DNA of 45,536 nt, taken from the NCBI GenBank assembly GCA_903889245.1, contig CAISWQ010000013.1, positions 1 to 45,536 of the forward strand, given 5' to 3'. Numbering within the stretch: the stretch's first letter is position 1; the number at the start of each line of letters is the position of its first letter. Under the pieces are notes generated by a model that was not told where the DNA came from, made no database searches, and saw only the letters and a program-made list of their open reading frames with translations. Origin of the DNA: an uncultured Lentisphaerota bacterium. Lineage in GTDB: Bacteria; Verrucomicrobiota; Kiritimatiellia; CAIQIC01. Made by a program: the position numbers and the translations under genes. Of the stretch, positions 41,482-45,536 are shown one piece after another.

Positions 41482-42075
41482 ATGACGCCCTCCCTTCTCC
41501 ATCGGCAGCGCAACCCCGGCCGCGGCGGCTTTACGCTGGCGGAACTGCTGGCGGTGATCATCATCATGGCCATCCTGGCGGCGGTGGTGATCCCCGGCGT
41601 CACCGGCCTGACGCGCGGCGCGAGCCTGCGCGGCGCGACCATGCAGGTACGCGCGACGCTGGTACAGGCCCGGCAGAATGCCATCAGCCGGCGCGCGGAT
41701 GTCAGCGTGCTCTTCCCCGAGACGCTGCCCAGCGGCAATGCCAAGAACTTCCGGGCCTGTGCCGTGTATGCCTCGACCTACACCGGCAAGTGGTATGCGG
41801 CCAACTGGGAATTCCTGCCGCAGGGCATTGTCTTCAAGCTCAACAATTTTGGTTCGGGTGATTCCGCCACCGCGCCCGTGGATGGCGCCACGGCGACCAT
41901 GAAGGCCCTGATGTTCAACCGGCTCGGCGAGCGCTCCAGCGCCACCGCCGCGCAGGTGTGGTTGATGGAGGGTTTTGTCAGCGGTGGCTCCATCCAGGCC
42001 AGGGCCAAGGCCGGCGGCACCAACCAGATTGACGTGCTGTTCCCGGCGGGCATCGTGCAGGTCAAACGCTTGTGA
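41482..42075 (+). CDS. GspH-like minor pseudopilin
   Basis: A 197-residue protein with peptidase site G-FTLAELLAV and a helix followed by GATMQVRATLVQARQNAISRR split near the GspH-type region, where helices of minor pilins carry such Ala/Gln/Arg repeats. The head is beta-rich and lacks the DPWGN loop, as expected for GspH/FimT. The last residues (FPAGIVQVKRL) give the terminal beta strand. It probably forms part of the pseudopilus tip complex with the three following gene products. Confidence 0.8.
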   Translation: MTPSLLHRQRNPGRGGFTLAELLAVIIIMAILAAVVIPGVTGLTRGASLRGATMQVRATLVQARQNAISRRADVSVLFPETLPSGNAKNFRACAVYASTYTGKWYAANWEFLPQGIVFKLNNFGSGDSATAPVDGATATMKALMFNRLGERSSATAAQVWLMEGFVSGGSIQARAKAGGTNQIDVLFPAGIVQVKRL

Positions 42076-42080
42076 GGCAC

Positions 42081-42608
42081 ATGAAAACTCATCTTCCAGC
42101 CGGCCGGGCGGGCTTCTCGATGGTCGAGGTCGCACTCGCGCTGCTCATCTTGAGCATCGGCGTGCTGACCATGATCGGCCTGATGAGCGGCGGCCTCGAT
42201 ATGAGCAAGACGGCGGTGGACTACACGCAGACCTCCATCTTCGCCAGCGATGTGCTGGAGGGTGTGCGCCACACGGCCTACAACGGCAGCCCGACCAACG
42301 GCGCCTCCAAGTTCTGGCAGAATCTGCAGAGCAGTCTGGCCCTCAAGCCTGTGGCTGCGGGGATCTTTGACAGCGACACGCAGGCCCAGATCATCAAGCG
42401 CTACACCACCTATACGCGCTACTTCAATTCCTACCAGACCAATGTGGATTTTGCCTGCCGGTACCGCCTGGACATCACCCAGTATCCGGGCCAGTCGGGC
42501 AATCTGGTGGACCAGGTGGCCGCCGTGAAGTTGGACGTGATCAACGGCCTCTACGGCGCGGCCACCACGCAGAGTTTCTACACGGAACTGTTCCAGTTCG
42601 TCAGGTAA
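42081..42608 (+). CDS. GspI/PilV-like minor pseudopilin
   Basis: A 175-residue protein with peptidase site G-FSMVEVALALLILSIGVLTMIG, the GspI/PilV-type N-helix. The head begins at about residue 50. Two starts are possible: ATG 42081, or GTG 42072 overlapping the stop of the previous gene (GTGA), the kind of coupling seen three other times in this window. The order H-I-J-K that begins here matches classical type II secretion operons. Confidence 0.82.
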   Translation: MKTHLPAGRAGFSMVEVALALLILSIGVLTMIGLMSGGLDMSKTAVDYTQTSIFASDVLEGVRHTAYNGSPTNGASKFWQNLQSSLALKPVAAGIFDSDTQAQIIKRYTTYTRYFNSYQTNVDFACRYRLDITQYPGQSGNLVDQVAAVKLDVINGLYGAATTQSFYTELFQFVR

Positions 42609-42624
42609 AGCGGAAGACGGAGCC

Positions 42625-43413
42625 ATGAGCATGAGCCAGAAGAGACAACGCAGGGCGGCCTTCACGCTGGTGGAATTGCTGGCGGCGATGGCGGTGCTGT
42701 CGCTCATGCTGTTGATGTTCGCCAACATCTTTGCCAGCAGCGGCAAGGCCTGGACCTCCGGCACACGGCGCACCGAGCAGAACATGAATGGCCGCGCCGT
42801 GCTGGAATTCATGAGCAAGGAGATTGCGCAGTCCATCATGAACACCAACAGCGTGGTGTTCCAGGTGGACTACGACACCGGCGGGGCCTTCTCCGAGCGT
42901 TCCTATAACCAGGCGAACTCCGCCCTCCACTTTGTCGCGGCGCGCGGCTGTAACGCCGAAAACACGCCTGATGAGGCCCGCCTGATCCACTACTATGTGC
43001 GGCGCGACCCCGTGGGCACCAGCGATGGCTTCCGGCCCTACCAACTGATGCGCGGCCAGTGTACGGACCGGAGCGCGATCAATCAGGCCTATCAAAGCAC
43101 CACCCGCGCGTGGGTCGCGCAAAAAACCGGGGCCGGCTGGAGTTCCTCCATCTTTGTGGACAACATCACGCAATTCTATGTGGTGGCTTACCGGCGCGGG
43201 ACCAGCTATGCGAATTACCGCTCGTACACACCGGCCAACCAGCACCTGCCAGAATATGTGGATATTGTCATCGGTCTTTTGAGCGAGGACGATGCGCGCA
43301 AGGCCAGCTTCCTGCCGCCGGCGATGCAGACCAATTACACCGCGAAGGTGGAGAAGCGCTTTACCCGGCGCGTCTATTTGCCGAACCGGACCGGTTACAT
43401 ACCGGTACCCTGA
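42625..43413 (+). CDS. GspJ/PilW-like minor pseudopilin
   Basis: A 262-residue protein with site A-FTLVELLAAMAVLSLMLLMF, the GspJ-type helix, then NGRAVLEFMSKEIAQSIM, the conserved stretch of GspJ/PilW heads, and a beta-rich domain ending KRFTRRVYLPNRTGYIPVP. Length is near that of known GspJ. It starts 16 bases after the GspI-like stop and precedes the GspK-like gene by 16 bases, so the four minor pilins form one unit. Confidence 0.82.
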   Translation: MSMSQKRQRRAAFTLVELLAAMAVLSLMLLMFANIFASSGKAWTSGTRRTEQNMNGRAVLEFMSKEIAQSIMNTNSVVFQVDYDTGGAFSERSYNQANSALHFVAARGCNAENTPDEARLIHYYVRRDPVGTSDGFRPYQLMRGQCTDRSAINQAYQSTTRAWVAQKTGAGWSSSIFVDNITQFYVVAYRRGTSYANYRSYTPANQHLPEYVDIVIGLLSEDDARKASFLPPAMQTNYTAKVEKRFTRRVYLPNRTGYIPVP

Positions 43414-43429
43414 ACCGAAAGGCGTGTTC

Positions 43430-45536
43430 ATGCGAACCTTCAGCAAGACATACGCGGCCGGCCGGCGGGGCATCGCCCTTGTCGTGGTGTTGGCCCTGCT
43501 GGCGATGCTCGTGATCATGGCGGTGTCGTTCGTCACCTTCATGCGCGCCGAGCGTTCCGCCAGCCGCGACTACGCGGATTCCGTCCGGGCCCGCAACGTG
43601 GCCCTGGCCGGTATCTCGCGCGCGCTGGTGCAGGCCCAGCAGCACATGAACCAATCCAACCAGTTCTATTATGGCGGCGGTTTCTATACGACGGGTTCGG
43701 GCGAGATTTGTTCCAACTGGATGATCGCCGGCTTCGCCTTTCTGGACCACTACATCCCCAACTACGGAACCATCAACACCCTCCTCAACGACTCCGAGCA
43801 TCTGGGCAAATGCAAGTGGACCAACATGACCTATCAGGGGATCGGCGGGAACAACGTCCTCGCCGGCCGCTATAGCGTCATCTTCCTCGACTGCTCGCAC
43901 TTCCTCAATATCAACACCATCAGCAACGTGGCGCAACGCGGCAACGGGATCCGGCCGGAAGAGGTCGCCATGCCGCCCGATGACATCCAGAACGGCGCCA
44001 ACCTCATCGCCATGCGGCAGCAGCATCTCTTCGAGAGCCTGACCGAGGCCAATCTGCGCAATCGCTCCGCACCCATGTTCAACACGGGTTATCAGTATCA
44101 ACCCCGCCACCTGCTCACCTATTCCTATTGTCCGATTGACACCTATTGGGGCAACAACCAGCAGAATGGCCGGGTGGTCATCGGGACCAATGCCCCCTCT
44201 ATTTTGGCACAAAAGGCCAGAATCCAGAATGTCGCCTCCACCCTTGGGCTGGACACCTCCTTCTATGACAACCTCTATGATTTTGCCAATCGTACCACCG
44301 TGGTGCCCTCGAATCCCAACCAGATGGGCGGCGGCAAACTGGTGCCGATGCTCTACGAAATCATCGTCACCAATGGCCTGCGCCGGGTCAATATTGGTGG
44401 GAAGCTCTACTGGGACGTGGAAACCCGTTGCCTGGTCGAGACCTGGTTCCCCTTCCCCGTGACGGACAACAAAACCTTCTCCATCAACATGCCGGCCCCG
44501 CAGATTTCGCTCTCGTCGGTGCCGCCCATGACCTTGCCTTGGTTGCCCGTGGCGGGTTCCAACAATATCGCCACGCCCAACTCCATCGCGACGGCCACCA
44601 ATTCCTTCTGGACCAACAAATTCATTGCCGTCTATCGCAATGCGGACACCAACATGCTGTCCTCTGTCACCACGACCATCAAGTGGTCGGGGAACATCAC
44701 GGTCAACACCGGTGGTTCACCGGTGGACCAAGCGCCCGTACCGACCACGGCCCAGACCATGACGTTTGTGGCCGCCCCCGGAGTGCCGGTGGTCTCCAAG
44801 GGTTGGGGCGTCAACGATCCGCGCATCAACTGGCGCACCTCGGACTGGGTGGCCAACAAGGCGGCGGACCCCGTCAAGACACAACTGGGGCGGACCAACG
44901 ACCTGTGCGACACCACCTCCGCCAACGGCGATGGCTCCACCTTCATGTTCGTCCAGCGGCAGACCAACAACATCAACATCGGCCTGAGCAGCATCGGGGA
45001 TCTGGGTTATCTGCTCTACGACGCGAGCAAGCCGTGGCACACGGTGCGCATGATGGGCCCCGATGCGGCGGACCCCAAGAACACCCGGCGCTTGTTCGAC
45101 ATGCTTTCCCTCCTGCCGACGAACAAAATCTACCAGGGTTTCGTCAATCCCAATTCGCAGGATGCCGGCTCGCTCCTGTGCGCCTTCCTCGGCGCGCGCA
45201 AGGAGCGCTACCCCGGCGAGGCCACGGGTACGCGCATGACCCAGGCGGAATCCAGCACCCTGGCCAACCGCCTGATTTCGCTGGGCATGAAAGGTTCCGG
45301 TTACACCAAGGCCTACACGAACATCTCGGATGTCTGCCGTTTGCAGGCCAGCGACATCACCGCGGGCGCCGATTTCTGGCAGAAGAAGGGCATCCTGCGC
45401 AACAGCCTCGGCCTGCTGTATCCACGGCAGAACTACTGGCTCGTGCTGGTCTGCGCGCAGGCGACCAAGGACGTCAACAACAACGGCACCTATGAACCGG
45501 GTACGGATTTTGTGACCGCCGAAACACAGGCGATGG
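43430..45536 (+). CDS. GspK/PilX-like protein, partial (3' end outside window)
   Basis: Open from ATG 43430 to the end of the window, at least 702 residues. The N-terminus is RRGIALVVVLALLAMLVIMAV after a short basic leader, with FMRAERSASRDYADSVRARN following: the GspK-type helix and first turn, without the Glu at +5, as is normal for GspK. GspK is usually about 300-350 residues, so this one is more than twice as long. The extra region is Asn/Thr-rich and looks beta-structured. It may combine the tip pilin with an adhesin-like domain. Confidence 0.78.
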   Translation, partial: MRTFSKTYAAGRRGIALVVVLALLAMLVIMAVSFVTFMRAERSASRDYADSVRARNVALAGISRALVQAQQHMNQSNQFYYGGGFYTTGSGEICSNWMIAGFAFLDHYIPNYGTINTLLNDSEHLGKCKWTNMTYQGIGGNNVLAGRYSVIFLDCSHFLNINTISNVAQRGNGIRPEEVAMPPDDIQNGANLIAMRQQHLFESLTEANLRNRSAPMFNTGYQYQPRHLLTYSYCPIDTYWGNNQQNGRVVIGTNAPSILAQKARIQNVASTLGLDTSFYDNLYDFANRTTVVPSNPNQMGGGKLVPMLYEIIVTNGLRRVNIGGKLYWDVETRCLVETWFPFPVTDNKTFSINMPAPQISLSSVPPMTLPWLPVAGSNNIATPNSIATATNSFWTNKFIAVYRNADTNMLSSVTTTIKWSGNITVNTGGSPVDQAPVPTTAQTMTFVAAPGVPVVSKGWGVNDPRINWRTSDWVANKAADPVKTQLGRTNDLCDTTSANGDGSTFMFVQRQTNNINIGLSSIGDLGYLLYDASKPWHTVRMMGPDAADPKNTRRLFDMLSLLPTNKIYQGFVNPNSQDAGSLLCAFLGARKERYPGEATGTRMTQAESSTLANRLISLGMKGSGYTKAYTNISDVCRLQASDITAGADFWQKKGILRNSLGLLYPRQNYWLVLVCAQATKDVNNNGTYEPGTDFVTAETQAM

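Noticed and set aside
1-45536. tRNA, rRNA or riboswitch genes
   Set aside because: Intergenic gaps are short and mostly filled by palindromes or foldback repeats; I saw no cloverleaf, rRNA segment or known aptamer core.

Overview
The window is about 45.5 kb of GC-rich bacterial chromosome with ordinary bacterial gene density and no rRNA, tRNA, cas genes, phage or complete insertion sequence that I could recognise. Several traits together suggest a member of the PVC superphylum, most likely the Verrucomicrobiota/Kiritimatiellota side: an exosortase with a PEP-CTERM cargo, several BamB/PQQ-like quinoproteins, a Tat-dependent Gfo/Idh/MocA oxidoreductase, several GspG-like pseudopilins each with a DPWGN motif, a WbsX/GH99-like protein, and short palindromic repeats that spill into coding sequence. 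This placement is an inference from gene content, not from a phylogenetic marker.

Layout. 1-862 is a less GC-rich edge with one small secreted unknown. 863-2512 (+) is a GT-C-like membrane protein. 2520-6824 (-) is an exosortase operon: exosortase, EpsI with a zinc-ribbon-like insert, a WbaP-like polyprenyl-phosphate sugar transferase, and a trypsin-like protease that itself carries a PEP-CTERM sorting tail. 6917-9375 (-) holds deoC and a PpiD/SurA-like foldase behind a good sigma70-type promoter. 9453-10424 (-) is kdsD. 10630-13356 (-) is a large secreted WbsX/GH99-like protein, divergent from a Tat oxidoreductase and a Tat-lipoprotein nitrilase (13472-15874, +). 16108-22439 (+) is an envelope polysaccharide or lipid-carrier cluster: unknown alpha-helical protein, GtrA, membrane-anchored SGNH hydrolase, and a 991-residue GT39-like protein.

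22561-30667 (+) is the most unusual block. It is a run of mostly overlapping genes for a Cys-rich PadR regulator, an aquaglyceroporin, a CobW-type GTPase, a two-cluster ferredoxin, a DUF116 domain fused to a complete polyprenyl diphosphate synthase, a small prenyltransferase-like alpha-barrel protein and a squalene-hopene-cyclase-like class II terpene cyclase with a DADDT motif. It looks like a dedicated terpenoid pathway with its own metal/Fe-S maturation or electron supply. The product cannot be read from the sequence.

30731-38766 (-) is an exported redox set: three PQQ-like beta-propellers, a NosR/NapH-type polyferredoxin membrane protein, a Tat ferredoxin, a 58-residue Cys protein and an NHL-repeat Tat lipoprotein. 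38919 to the end (+) is a pseudopilin operon: three closely related GspG-like proteins, a fourth shorter one, GspH-, GspI- and GspJ-like proteins, and a long GspK-like protein cut by the window end.

A second theme is a family of 15-bp palindromes, consensus TTCCAAGSCTTGGAA. They occur in five arrays of three or four copies whose centres are 31-32 bp apart, close to three helical turns. The motif has no stop codon in any of its six frames. One array lies inside the prenyltransferase-like gene and is read through in three different frames; two others end within four bases of a start codon. Other foldback and heptamer repeats sit between genes and inside the terpene cyclase gene.
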